Part shown: one piece after another, positions 1 to 10,100 of the stretch
How positions within the stretch are numbered: the first letter of the stretch is position 1
Layout: each line of letters begins with the position of its first letter
Assembly: GCA_032718475.1 (NCBI GenBank)
Contig: JAUCBJ010003031.1
Span: forward strand, 1-39,515
DNA length: 39,515 nucleotides
Reading direction: 5' to 3'
From: Nemertoderma westbladi
Lineage: Eukaryota > Xenacoelomorpha > Nemertodermatida > Nemertodermatidae
The notes under the pieces: generated by a model
Databases searched by the model: none
What the model was told of the DNA's origin: nothing
The model's input: only the letters and a program-made list of their open reading frames with translations
Position numbers and translations under genes: made by a program

Positions 1-414
1 AGATGCTATCCTACATGACAGTTCAAAAAATTATATTTTACGCTATTTAATATTAGTTAATACTCGTTAACAATAAACAAAACGTGGTCGCGCTTAAAAC
101 CCTAAGGCTTTTACAGTTTTGAATCTAATCACATGAAAGTTTTTTATATGATAGATCAAAGATGGGGTAACATAACTATCAGGCGAAATTTTGTGAAAAT
201 AATTCTACACCGCAAGGTGGCGCTGCAAATTTATGCGATTTTTTTAGGTAAATAAAAATAAGTTATAAATAAGAGTTATAAAGTAATTAAATTTTATTTT
301 AAAAAAATTTCAAAAAAGTTGTCTGTTACTTTTATTTGGGAGCAATCGGAATTTCGTCTGACCATGGTGATGTTGTATCGAATCAAGTCTTTGACGAATT
401 CATTATCCACCTTA
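1..414. other. AT-rich stretch without a recognisable gene
   Basis: I see no supported gene here. The sequence is AT-rich with runs of A and T. Short open frames around 319-524 overlap the foldback element that follows and resemble no protein I know. Confidence 0.5.
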
Positions 415-550
415 AGGCCTGTTTACACATGGCAACTTTTAGAGCAACGTTCTCGGCAACTTGTAGAGCAACCCAGGTTGCCGATCAAGTTGCTCCGTGT
501 AAACACGTAAAAAAGTTGCCGTAAAAGTTGCTCAACTTTTACGGCAACTT
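415..550. repeat. Foldback (MITE-like) element with perfect hairpin
   Basis: The left end, CCTGTTTACACATGGCAAC (418-436), is roughly the reverse complement of GTTGCTCCGTGTAAACACG (489-507). A perfect hairpin follows at 513-550, with 18-bp arms starting AAGTTGCCGTAAAAG and a 2-nt loop. The motif GCAACTT(T/G)TAGAGCAAC is repeated inside. A related inverted motif (GTTGCTCTAAA) near 653-663 may be the far end of a longer element. The structure fits a miniature inverted-repeat transposable element. The superfamily is not determined, although the GGCCTGTTTACAC tip resembles Harbinger-type tips. Confidence 0.5.
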
Positions 551-1292
551 GAAGGAATTTGCGTTGGCGAATTAAAGCGGGACAATCAAATTAAATTATC
601 AAAAACTAGCTAGTAGATAAAATGACCCATTATTTTACAGTCAAACTAGCCAAGTTGCTCTAAAACTAATGTGAATAATAACCCCCCAGTGATAATAATT
701 GTTTGCTTTTATAAATAGTTACATAAATAATCTAAAGTTTAATACAGTAGTTGGCATATCTTAATAAACATCCCAAAGGCCAAAATTTATGATTAATAAT
801 GTTGTTATGGGAACTAATCTTCTAGAAATCTTATTCAGAATAATTACCAAGAGCTGTGGCAATAGGTGCAAGGTCGCAGATTATCTCAAAATAAAACCTT
901 GTATGCCGGTTGCTATGGAAACTTAGGTTAAGTGCATTATAAAAAGTTCCCCAAAGATGCCGAGTGGCACCCGACGGATTTTGATTACTCTAAGGCCCGA
1001 CTAAAGTTTAAGCAAATAAAAATGCGTGATGACCCAAAGTCACGGTGGACCCCTCTGTCTACCTGACTATTAACATTACATTGTTTTATTATTCAACATA
1101 AGATTGCCGGGTCCATGGATATCTTTCGTTAGAGAGAAGTTTACGTTAGATAACATTCACACCCAACAAGGTATTAAAAAGTCCTGAGATACCCAAGTTG
1201 CTACAACGTTTATACAATACAGTTCTAATTAGGGGAATAATGCCCTCAGTATGGTTGCAGGCTATACACCTGGAAGTAAAGTATTTCAGGTA
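551..1292. other. Intergenic stretch, probably decayed repeat DNA
   Basis: No intact gene is visible. It lies directly before a decayed reverse-transcriptase fragment, and part of it may be the unrecognisable upstream portion of that LINE. I could not extend the protein similarity left of about 1293. Confidence 0.35.
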
Positions 1293-1784
1293 GTGGGCAA
1301 TTACAAATAACTGGGAATTATTTTCGATGAATTTAATAACTTTCGGGAAACTGTAGACGCACTGTCCAAGTCGGGGCTTCGTGCTCTGGGAGCAATTCCA
1401 TACAAGGATAAAAGTGTAAACGAGTTCGGGTACAGTACTTTTACTACGCTATTTTCTTCTTGCGTATCACCATTAACTGATTATAGATCCGAAATCTGGG
1501 GTTTTGCAAAGGCAGCACCACATGTCGACAAAGTACAACTAAAGGCATTACGAGGGTATTTGGGGGTACACTACTGATTTACGGTAATGGCCCAGTTCCA
1601 ATGTGTAATCTTGCCTCTGGAAGTTGAAGTAGGACGTTTTAGAGGCGCAAAATTATACGATAGAGTGTGTCGGGTCAGTGAGGGAGATATTGAAAGCGAG
1701 ATACATTTTTTGTTGGTGTGCCCTGCATACGATAGGTCAGAGCTAGCAGCTGAAGGTCAAGATGGAGTTGGTAAATTGAGGTGA
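1293..1784 (+). pseudogene. Decayed LINE reverse transcriptase, C-terminal fragment
   Basis: One reading frame gives the C-terminal part of a non-LTR retrotransposon reverse transcriptase. It begins VGNYK-stop-LGIIFDEF, where intact relatives have YKYLG followed by a short variable segment. It continues with SGLRALGAIPYK, FTTLFSSCVSPLTDYRSEIWGF, DKVQLKALRGYLGVH and ends RVCRV...DIESEIHFLLVCPAYD. The last part matches the Cys/His-containing tail (CRVC...DEIHFLLVCP) typical of these proteins, with its second Cys lost. The frame contains TAA at 1308-1310 and TGA at 1575-1577, so it cannot encode an intact protein. The catalytic palm and endonuclease are absent. This looks like an old, 5'-truncated copy. 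The exact LINE clade is not assigned. Confidence 0.75.
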
Positions 1785-1973
1785 ATTGATATAAAATAGT
1801 TAAAAACGGTAAAAATGTTGAGGGGTTTTTGGGAAATTAGATAATCAAAATTATTCGATTAGCGAGCAATTAACTGAGACAATTATAAATAATTTGTTCA
1901 CTGTTTGTAGTGATTGTGCGCGGTGGAGGGTATCTAGTGCGTCTGCCTTGGATCATCGTCTTATCTATCAAAA

Positions 1974-2198
1974 ATGGATACCATCTGGAAATCAGATCTC
2001 TCCAGGCACCTGAAGACTAAGTTCTTTCGAACCACATTGGAAAATGTACTTTTATACGAATTGATTGTTGTTACACTGACTCCCAAGGGCAGCCCTAAAT
2101 ATCAGCTGGAAACAATTAGCTTATGGTACACGTTCGTGGGGCCTTCGCGCAGCACGAGAGCCTATAATAGAAAGTACATTAATACTAATCTCTATTAG
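1974..2198 (+). pseudogene. Second LINE reverse transcriptase remnant
   Basis: The frame encodes IWKSDLSRHLKTKFFRTTLENVLLYE, a recognisable segment of LINE reverse-transcriptase C-termini, in which intact copies read about KIWKSDLSR..KVKFFR.TVESVLLYG. Similarity fades after about 2080. It differs in type from the fragment at 1293-1784, so two LINE remnants are adjacent. Only about 35 codons are clearly related, and no catalytic motif is present. It is a dead fragment. Confidence 0.6.
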
Positions 2199-3094
2199 AT
2201 ATACGAAAACCGTCTTTCCCAAAATATATATGAGTGAAGGCGATGCTATCAGTTTGTGATAAACTAGTTGTAAAAACAGAGATCCATTTCAGTTTGCCCT
2301 TACACACTTTAACTGTCATTTGTAAACCTTCTAACTAGGCTATTTAAGTTAAGTATGACATTTTTAGTTTTACAATACTCTTCTCCTTCATTAGCCTCGT
2401 TACGCTCGTCCTGTTTTGTCTTAAAATAATTTTCCTAAACGGAGACTAACGACCTTTATAACTATGCAAAGTCTCGAAACTGTGAGAGTAACTGCTGATT
2501 TATGGCAGATGGATACTCGTATCCACTGTAAACTCGTTGCGTTCGTTCGTTTTTTTTTACCAAACTTCCGATTCTTTCTAAACTTTTGCCGGACTACATA
2601 CGTACCAAGTTTCGTTTAATTTCATCAAGGAATAACCGAGTTATTAGCGATCAAAAATTTACGACGACGACAGACGACGACAGACAACTCGTTAATGGCA
2701 CCCATATGCTAAGGCTTCGCTCACTTCGTTGGCTCGCCCCACAATACCACCAGGCCACCTGTATTAACCACTCTCCTCAGGCGCAGATTACGATTCCCTG
2801 GGTAGTACTGTACTAGAGAAGTAAACATGAGGTCATACCAGATCTACTTTCCTGGTAACCAACACAACAAGAATAGCGTTCCCTTGGAAGACCGGCTATA
2901 ACATAATAGAACAGCTTGGAAGGGATACTGAACTTCAATACTGAAATTCTGAACTACGAAATCGCGACAGCTATCTCGAATCTGAAAGCCTAAATGGATC
3001 TCATTTCCAATGTCCGAGTTCACTCGTCCAAGTAATAGTAGTACAGTAGTATATGGGATATGGGGTTAAACGCTACGCATTATTATTAAAATAA
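2199..3094. repeat. Interspersed-repeat tails, no gene
   Basis: The stretch near 2600-2745 reads like the 3' tail of a LINE or SINE: ACCAAGTTTCGTTTAAT, then a GAGTTATTAGCGATC motif, a CGACGACGACAGACGACGAC run, and GCTAAGGCTTCGCTCACTTC ending in GGCTCGCCCC. A diverged copy of the same end lies near 4106-4187. Similar short tags (TTACGCTCGTC, GTTGCGTTCGTTCG) occur near 2400 and 2535. No gene is supported between 2760 and 3094. Confidence 0.5.
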
Positions 3095-3320
3095 TTAACC
3101 TCCAGTCTCAGGGTTCGGGGCCTTCATATTCACTGCAGCGACGTTGTACTTGACTGCGTCACCATCATGCATACCGTCTCCATGGTAATAAGCGACTGCA
3201 CTAATAGTTTTAGGGTCCAGGCCAGCGGGTTGAAAGAACGGATTTAGATCCTCATTTAATACCATTTTGAATTCGGCGTCATAGAATTTCTTAAATCCTT
3301 CACCGACCAAGTATATAATG
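3095..3320 (-). CDS. Terminal exon of an unrecognised gene
   Basis: On the minus strand an acceptor ending TTATTTGCAG is followed by an exon starting at 3320 and running to TAA at 3097-3095. It encodes about 74 residues: IIYLVGEGFKKFYDAEF, then LNEDLNPFFQPAGLDPKTIS, AVAYYHGDGMHDGDAVKYN and a tail ending APNPETGG. The exon begins in a phase that completes a codon with the donor at 4208/4207, giving an Asp at the joint. No domain family was recognised. The composition is soluble, mixed acidic and aromatic, with no membrane segment. The exon may be a terminal coding exon of a small enzyme or binding protein, but no function is assigned. The partner exon is 4208-4367. Confidence 0.55.
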
Positions 3321-3460
3321 CTGCAAATAATAAAACAACAGGGAGTATTTGAAATAAAATGCGGACATTTAACATTAATTAATTAAAATTTTTTATGGTT
3401 TTGGGTTATCCAAATTAAATGTGTTAGGTCCAAAATAAGCTGTTCATTTCCATGTGAATT

Positions 3461-3690
3461 TCGATGCAATCAAAATTCACCCCTCTCCAGGGTAAAATCG
3501 ACTCCAATAACAGGTGAATAATCCCAAAAATATTACTGTAGCATGTTCTATTGACTTTAGTTTATTATTTTGGTTAGAATAATGTTCCACTTTAACCTGC
3601 TCCTCTCCCTAAATTGATAAATTAACATTGATACGAGATATTACTTTGCCGAGATATGATTTGCGTCAATACCCCCCCCCCCCCCCCCCC
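3461..3690 (-). mobile_element. Inverted-repeat MITE family, copy A
   Basis: Read on the minus strand, this copy starts with 19 G (C on + at 3672-3690), then TATTGACGCAAAT, contains the core GGAGAGGAGCAGGTTA and AATAAACTAAAGTCAATAG, and ends CTGGAGAGGGGTGAATTTTG followed by ATTGCATCGA. The ends are inverted relatives of each other (GACGCAAAT against GATGCAATC). It lies in the intron between the exons at 4208 and 3320. Copies B to E are at 6189, 22178, 23212 and 35905. Confidence 0.7.
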
Positions 3691-4105
3691 GTCTCATTTG
3701 AACAATAAAATAATTACACTCAGTCTAAAATAAAGAAAGCCGCCTGTGCCTCCTCAATAAGAAACTCACCATCCAACTAAACGGGAATTTAACACATTTA
3801 TCTCATTACTTCAAGCGCAGGCCTATTGTGGTTTATAAATTGTTCAGAAGTTAATTTAAAGGCTACAGACTTAATCAACACAGTGTACATGACAAACACG
3901 TACGTAGGGACTTATTGCAAATGCTTTGCGTAGAAGTACAATTAGTGGACCTAGTCAATCACCCCTAGCGGTCGACAGGTGAACTATTGAAGTGAAGTCG
4001 GTCTGTCTGAGGAATTTCTACACTTTTTATAGACTACATATTACATATTATCCCATTATTTGTTTGGTCCCATTCCATCAGATTGACTGACTTAATAGCG
4101 TTCAG
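3691..4105. other. Intron remainder, no gene seen
   Basis: This is the part of the inferred 887-bp minus-strand intron (4207-3321) between MITE copy A and the LINE-like tail near 4106-4187. Nothing coding was recognised. Confidence 0.4.
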
Positions 4106-4187
4106 ATTTTCGACAACGACAGACGGGTCCACTAATTATACCCCTCTACGCTAAGGCTCACCTGGACTTACGTGAGTCGCCCCATAT
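4106..4187 (+). repeat. LINE/SINE tail fragment, second copy
   Basis: The segment reads TTTTCGACAACGACAGACGG, then ACCCCTCTACGCTAAGGCTC and a GTGAGTCGCCCC end. It is a diverged copy of the repeat tail near 2655-2745 (CGACGACAGACG, then CTAAGGCTTCGCTC, then GGCTCGCCCC). It ends about 10 bases short of the stop-like TTA at 4198 and lies just inside the inferred intron. Confidence 0.45.
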
Positions 4188-4207
4188 AGCATATTTATTA
4201 GACTAAC

Positions 4208-4367
4208 TCCTTTGCTTTCGCCTGTCCTTCAGCTTCAAGCTTTGGGTCTAATTTGCTGTGGTACGCAGCCAATATTGGGTTGGGCGGGTCGGGGAATTCA
4301 TCTGCCGTATCTTTTGGGTAGCCATCCATAACGTATCCATGGCAATCCAACTTTATTACCTGGGTTC
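4208..4367 (-). CDS. Internal exon of the same unrecognised gene
   Basis: The minus-strand acceptor TGTACTTACAG ends at 4368, and the exon starts at 4367. It encodes TQVIKLDCHGYVMDGYPKD, then a Pro/Asp-rich stretch (DEFPDPPNPILAAYHSKLDP) and KLEAEGQAKAK. It ends at 4208 before a GTTAGT donor. If the donor is ignored, the frame stops at TAA 4200-4198, so this could instead be a terminal exon. Phase agreement with the acceptor at 3321 favours splicing. The CHGYVMDGYPK motif faintly recalls the DG(F/Y)P(R/K) motif of adenylate kinases, but the rest does not match, so I do not assign that function. The gene's 5' part was not found in the window. Confidence 0.55.
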
Positions 4368-4371
4368 CTGT

Positions 4372-6188
4372 AAGTACATGACTGGGAGCCAGATTAATAA
4401 CGAATATGGGTCTACTGTATAGTACATGACTAGGAGCCAGATTAATAACGAATATGGGTCTACTGTATAGTACATGACTAGGAGCCAGATTAATAACGAA
4501 TATGGGTCTACTGTATAGTACATGACTAGGAGCCAGATTAATAACGAATATGGGTCTACTGTATAGTACATAACTAGGAGCCAGATTAATAACGAATATG
4601 GGTCTACTGTATAGTACATGACTAGGAGCCAGATTAATAACGAATATGGGTCTACTGTATAGTACATGACTAGGAGCCAGATTAATAACGAATATGGGTC
4701 TACTGTATAGTACATGACTAGGAGCCAGATTAATAACGAATATGGGTCTACTGTATAGTACGTGACTGGGAGCCAGACTAATAACGAATATGGGTCTACT
4801 GTATAGTACATAACTAGGAGCCAGATTAATAACGAATATGGGTCTACAGTATAGTACATGACTGGGAGCCAGATTAATAACGAATATGTGTCTACTGTAT
4901 AGTACATGACTAGGAGCCAGATTAATAACGAATATGGGTCTACTGTATAGTACATGACTGGGAGCCAGATTAATAACGAATATGGTTCTACTGTATAGTA
5001 TGACTGGGAGCCAGATTAATAACGAATATGGGTCTACTGTATAGTACATAACTAGGAGCCAGATTAATAACGAATATGGGTCTACTGTATAGTACATGAC
5101 TAGGAGCCAGATTAATAACGAATATGGGTCTACTGTATAGTAAATGACTAGGAGCCAGATTAATAACGAATATGGGTCTACTGTATAGTACATGACTAGG
5201 AGCCAGATTAATAACGAATATGGGTCTACTGTATAGTACATGACTAGGAGCCAGATTAATAACGAATATGGGTCTACTGTATAGTACATGACTGGGAGCC
5301 AGATTAATAACGAATATGGGTCTACTGTATAGTACATAACTAGGAGCCAGATTAATAACGAATATGGGTCTACTGTATAGTACATGACTAGGAGCCAGAT
5401 TAATAACGAATATGGGTCTACTGTATAGTACATGACTGGGAGCCAGACTAATAACGAATATGGGTCTACTGTATAGTACATGACTAGGAGCCAGATTAAT
5501 AACGAATATGGGTCTACTGTATAGTACATGACTGGGAGCCAGATTAATAACGAATATGGGTCTACTGTATAGTACATAACTAGGAGCCAGACTAATAACG
5601 AATATGGGTCTACTGTATAGTACATAACTAGGAGCCAGATTAATAACGAATATGGGTCTACAGTATAGTACATGACTGGGAGCCAGACTAATAACGAATA
5701 TGGGTCTACTGTATAGTACATGACTAGGAGCCAGATTAATAACGAATATGGGTCTACTGTATAGTACATGACTGGGAGCCAGACTAATAACGAATATGGG
5801 TCTACTGTATAGTACATGACTAGGAGCCAGATTAATAACGAATATGGGTCTACTGTATAGTACATGACTGGGAGCCAGATTAATAACGAATATGGGTCTA
5901 CTGTATAGTACATAACTAGGAGCCAGACTAATAACGAATATGGGTCTACTGTATAGTACATAACTAGGAGCCAGACTAATAACGAATATGGGTCTACTGT
6001 ATAGTACATAACTAGGAGCCAGATTAATAACGAATATGGGTCTACTGTATAGTACATGACTAGGAGCCAGATTAATAACGAATATGTGTCTACTGTATAG
6101 TACATGACTAGGAGCCAGATTAATAACGAATATGGGTCTACTGTATAGTACATGACTAGGAGCCAGATTAATAACGAATATGGGTCGC
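4372..6188 (-). repeat. 48-bp minisatellite, about 38 copies
   Basis: On the + strand the unit starts GACTAGGAGCCAGATTAATA and ends TAGTACAT, 48 bp long. A few point variants recur: CTAGG/CTGGG, AGATTAAT/AGACTAAT, ACATGA/ACATAA and GGGTCT/GTGTCT. A 2-nt deletion lies near 4999. The array abuts the exon at 4367, and its last partial unit supplies the acceptor. On the minus strand each unit reads ATCTGGCTCC, then TAGTCATGTACTATACAG, which resembles that acceptor (CAGTCATGTACTTACAG). Two of three minus-strand frames are open through a unit because 48 is a multiple of 3. That yields repeats of MYYTVDPYSLLIWLLV or RPIFVINLAPSHVLYS, which I treat as a by-product and not a protein. Confidence 0.95.
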
Positions 6189-6395
6189 GGGGGGGGGGGG
6201 GGGGGGGTGGTCATCAACTTGAATCCTCGCCTAATTAATATCTCGTCTCAATGTTCAATTATCAATTTAAGGAAAGGAGCAGGTTACAGTACAGTGGCCC
6301 GTCATTCTAGCCAAAACTATAAAGTAAAGTCAATAGAATAGGTTGTGTAGATTTATTTTTTAGAGAAATCAGCTGTTAATTGTTTCGATTTGCCA
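6189..6395 (+). mobile_element. Inverted-repeat MITE family, copy B
   Basis: It starts with 19 G directly after the minisatellite, then has CCTAATTAATATCTCGTCTC, AAGGAAAGGAGCAGGTTACA, AAGTCAATAGAATAGGTT and an AGAAATCAGCTGTTAATTG segment. The terminal GGATGAATTTTTATTGCGTC seen in copies D and E is not found, so the 3' end is lost or very diverged. Its orientation is opposite to copy A, with the two G/C runs facing inward around the exon and minisatellite. Confidence 0.65.
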
Positions 6396-7154
6396 TTTTC
6401 ATGCTTAAAATACCTTTGAACATGTAGAGATGGCCTTCTTCTCTTGACCAAGCAACCGCGTCGATATTTGAGTCGAAATCGTTACATTTGCGCCGATGAC
6501 AATCAATACCTACAACTAAAACCCGAATAATTAAAACTTTCGTAAAATTGCACCCGCTGTATTTGTAAGTTGGGTATTAACGGTTTATGGTGTAAGTTAA
6601 TACAAACCGCGTTACTTTACATACTTGTATGTGCCGGTATTCGATACATCAGTTAGATCAATAACATAAAATAGTTACAGTAATATCTTTATATGTATTA
6701 TCCATTATAAAATATTACAACTTACCCAACAATGAAACCGTTGCTATAATGTTCCCAATGTGCATGACTTTGGTGTATTTCATGATGATATATTAAGCTT
6801 CACGTATTTATTATAGCCACCTTGGTAGGTAATCCTTTATTTAATTTTTTTTTATTTAAATGTTTATGGTACGAACTCACTGATATTCCTGTATAAATAT
6901 ACCGGCGAACGCATCAGATTCGTAATCGATTAAATCAACTGCAATGTGATCGATTGGTTATTATCGCAAATATCGTATAATTGAAATTTTATTGATAATA
7001 AAATAATATCAGTGCAAAAAGTGGGTAACAGTTAACCATCTGTTGCATATATCTTCACTCAGCATAATTATCCAATCAATTAAATGTTTATTATTTTTAA
7101 CGATTGATAAAATCAGTCGTAAAAACAAAGTAGAATCGCAAATTAATTAGTTTG
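6396..7154. other. AT-rich spacer, no gene seen
   Basis: This is AT-rich single-copy-looking DNA with no supported coding frame, RNA gene or repeat. Confidence 0.4.
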
Positions 7155-10100
7155 TTTGAATAGGGTCGGTACTAGGCTTTACGGTTGGGTTTGAATAGGG
7201 TCGGTACTAGGCTTGACTGTTGGGTTTGAATAGGGTCGGTACTAGGCTTGACTGTTGGGTTTGAATATGGTCGGTACTAGGCTTGACTGTTGGGTTTGAA
7301 TAGGGTCGGTACTAGGCTTGACTGTTGGGTTTGAATAGGGTCGGTACTAGGCTTTACGGTTGGGTTTGAATAGGGTTGGTACTAGGCTTGATGGTTGGGT
7401 TTGAATAGGGTCGGTACTAGGCTTGACTGTTGGGTTTGAATAGGGTCGGTACTAGGCTTGACTGTTGGGTTTGAATAGGGTCGGTACTAGGCTTGATGGT
7501 TGGGTTTGAATAGGGTCGGTACTAGGCTTGACGGTTGGGTTTGAATAGGGTCGGTACTAGGCTTTACGGTTGGGTTTGAATAGGGTCGGTACTAGGCTTG
7601 ACTGTTGGGTTTGAATAGGGTCGGTACTAGGCTTTACGGTTGGGTTTGAATAGGGTTGGTACTAGGCTTGATGGTTGGGTTTGAATAGGGTCGGTACTAG
7701 GCTTTACGGTTGGGTTTGAATAGGGTCGGTACTAGGCTTGACGGTTGGGTTTGAATAGGGTCGGTACTAGGCTTTACGGTTGGGTTTGAATAGGGTCGGT
7801 ACTAGGCTTGATGGTTGGGTTTGAATAGGGTCGGTACTAGGCTTTACGGTTGGGTTTGAATAGGGTTGGTACTAGGCTTGATGGTTGGGTTTGAATAGGG
7901 TCGGTACTAGGCTTTACGGTTGGGTTTGAATAGGGTCGGTACTAGGCTTGACGGTTGGGTTTGAATAGGGTCGGTACTAGGCTTTACGGTTGGGTTTGAA
8001 TAGGGTCGGTACTAGGCTTTACGGTTGGGTTTGAATAGGGTTGGTACTAGGCTTGATGGTTGGGTTTGAATAGGGTCGGTACTAGGCTTTACGGTTGGGT
8101 TTGAATAGGGTCGGTACTAGGCTTGATGGTTGGGTTTGAATAGGGTCGGTACTAGGCTTGACGGTTGGGTTTGAATAGGGTCGGTACTAGGCTTTACGGT
8201 TGGGTTTGAATAGGGTCGGTACTAGGCTTGACTGTTGGGTTTGAATAGGGTCGGTACTAGGCTTGACTGTTGGGTTTGAATAGGGTCGGTACTAGGCTTT
8301 ACGGTTGGGTTTGAATAGGGTTGGTACTAGGCTTGATGGTTGGGTTTGAATAGGGTCGGTACTAGGCTTTACGGTTGGGTTTGAATAGGGTCGGTACTAG
8401 GCTTGATGGTTGGGTTTGAATAGGGTCGGTACTAGGCTTGACTGTTGGGTTTGAATAGGTCGGTACTAGGCTTTACGGTTGGGTTTGAATAGGGTCGGTA
8501 CTAGGCTTGACGGTTGGGTTTGAATAGGGTCGGTACTAGGCTTTACGGTTGGGTTTGAATAGGGTCGGTACTAGGCTTTACGGTTGGGTTTGAATAGGGT
8601 CGGTACTAGGCTTTACGGTTGGGTTTGAATAGGGTCGGTACTAGGCTTGATGGTTGGGTTTGAATAGGGTCGGTACTAGGCTTTACGGTTGGGTTTGAAT
8701 AGGGTCGGTACTAGGCTTGATGGTTGGGTTTGAATAGGGTCGGTACTAAGGCTTGACGGTTGAGTTTGAATAGGGTCGGTACTAGGCTTTACGGTTGGGT
8801 TTGAATAGGGTCGGTACTAGGCTTTACGGTTGGGTTTGAATAGGGTCGGTACTAGGCTTTACGGTTGGGTTTGAATAGGGTTGGTACTAGGCTTGACTGT
8901 TGGGTTTGAATAGGGTCGGTACTAGGCTTGATGGTTGGGTTTGAATAGGGTCGGTACTAGGCTTGACTGTTGGGTTTGAGTAGGTCGGTACTAGGCTTTA
9001 CGGTTGGGTTTGAATAGGGTTGGTACTAGGCTTTACGGTTGGGTTTGAATAGGGTCGGTACTAGGCTTTACGTTTGGGTTTGAATAGGGTCGGTACTAGG
9101 CTTTACGGTTGGGTTTGAATAGGGTTGGTACTAGGCTTGACTGTTGGGTTTGAATAGGGTCGGTACTAGGCTTGATGGTTGGGTTTGAATAGGGTCGGTA
9201 CTAGGCTTGACTGTTGGGTTTGAGTAGGTCGGTACTAGGCTTGACGGTTGGGTTTGAATAGGGTCGGTAATAGGCTTGACTGTTGGGTTTGAATAGGGTC
9301 GGTACTAGGCTTGACTGTTGGGTTTGAATAGGGTCGGTACTAGGCTTTACGGTTGGGTTTGAATAGGGTCGGTACTAGGCTTGACTGTTGGGTTTGAATA
9401 GGGTCGGTACTAGGCTTGACGGTTGGGTTTGAATAGGGTCGGTACTAGGCTTGACTGTTGGGTTTGAATAGGGTCGGTACTAGGCTTGACTGTTGGGTTT
9501 GAATAGGGTCGGTACTAGGCTTTACGGTTGGGTTTGAATAGGGTCGGTACTAGGCTTGACGGTTGGGTTTGAGTAGGTCGGTACTAGGCATGATGGTTGG
9601 GTTTGAATAGGGTCGGTACTAGGCTTTACGGTTGGGTTTGAATAGGGTCGGTACTATGCTTGATGGTTGGGTTTGAATAGGGTCGGTACTAGGCTTGACT
9701 GTTGGGTTTGAATAGGGTCGGTACTAGGCTTGACTGTTTGGGTTTGAATAGGGTCGGTACTAGGCTTGACTGTTGGGTTTGAATAGGGTCGGTACTAGGC
9801 ATGATGGTTGGGTTTGAATAGGGTCGGTACTAGGCTTGATGGTTGGGTTTGAATAGGGTCGGTACTAGGCTTGACGGTTGGGTTTGAATATGGTCGGTAC
9901 TAGGCTTGATGGTTGGGTTTGAATAGGGTCGGTACTAGGCTTGACTGTTGGGTTTGAATAGGGTCGGTACTAGGCTTGACTGTTGGGTTTGAATAGGGTC
10001 GGTAATAGGCTTGACTGTTGGGTTTGAATAGGGTCGGTACTAGGCTTGATGGTTGGGTTTGAATAGGTCGGTACTAGGCTTGACTGTTGGGTTTGAATAG

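Noticed and set aside
4208-4367. Adenylate kinase exon
   Set aside because: Only the short GYVMDGYPK phrase recalls the family; the flanking residues do not fit and no P-loop is visible.
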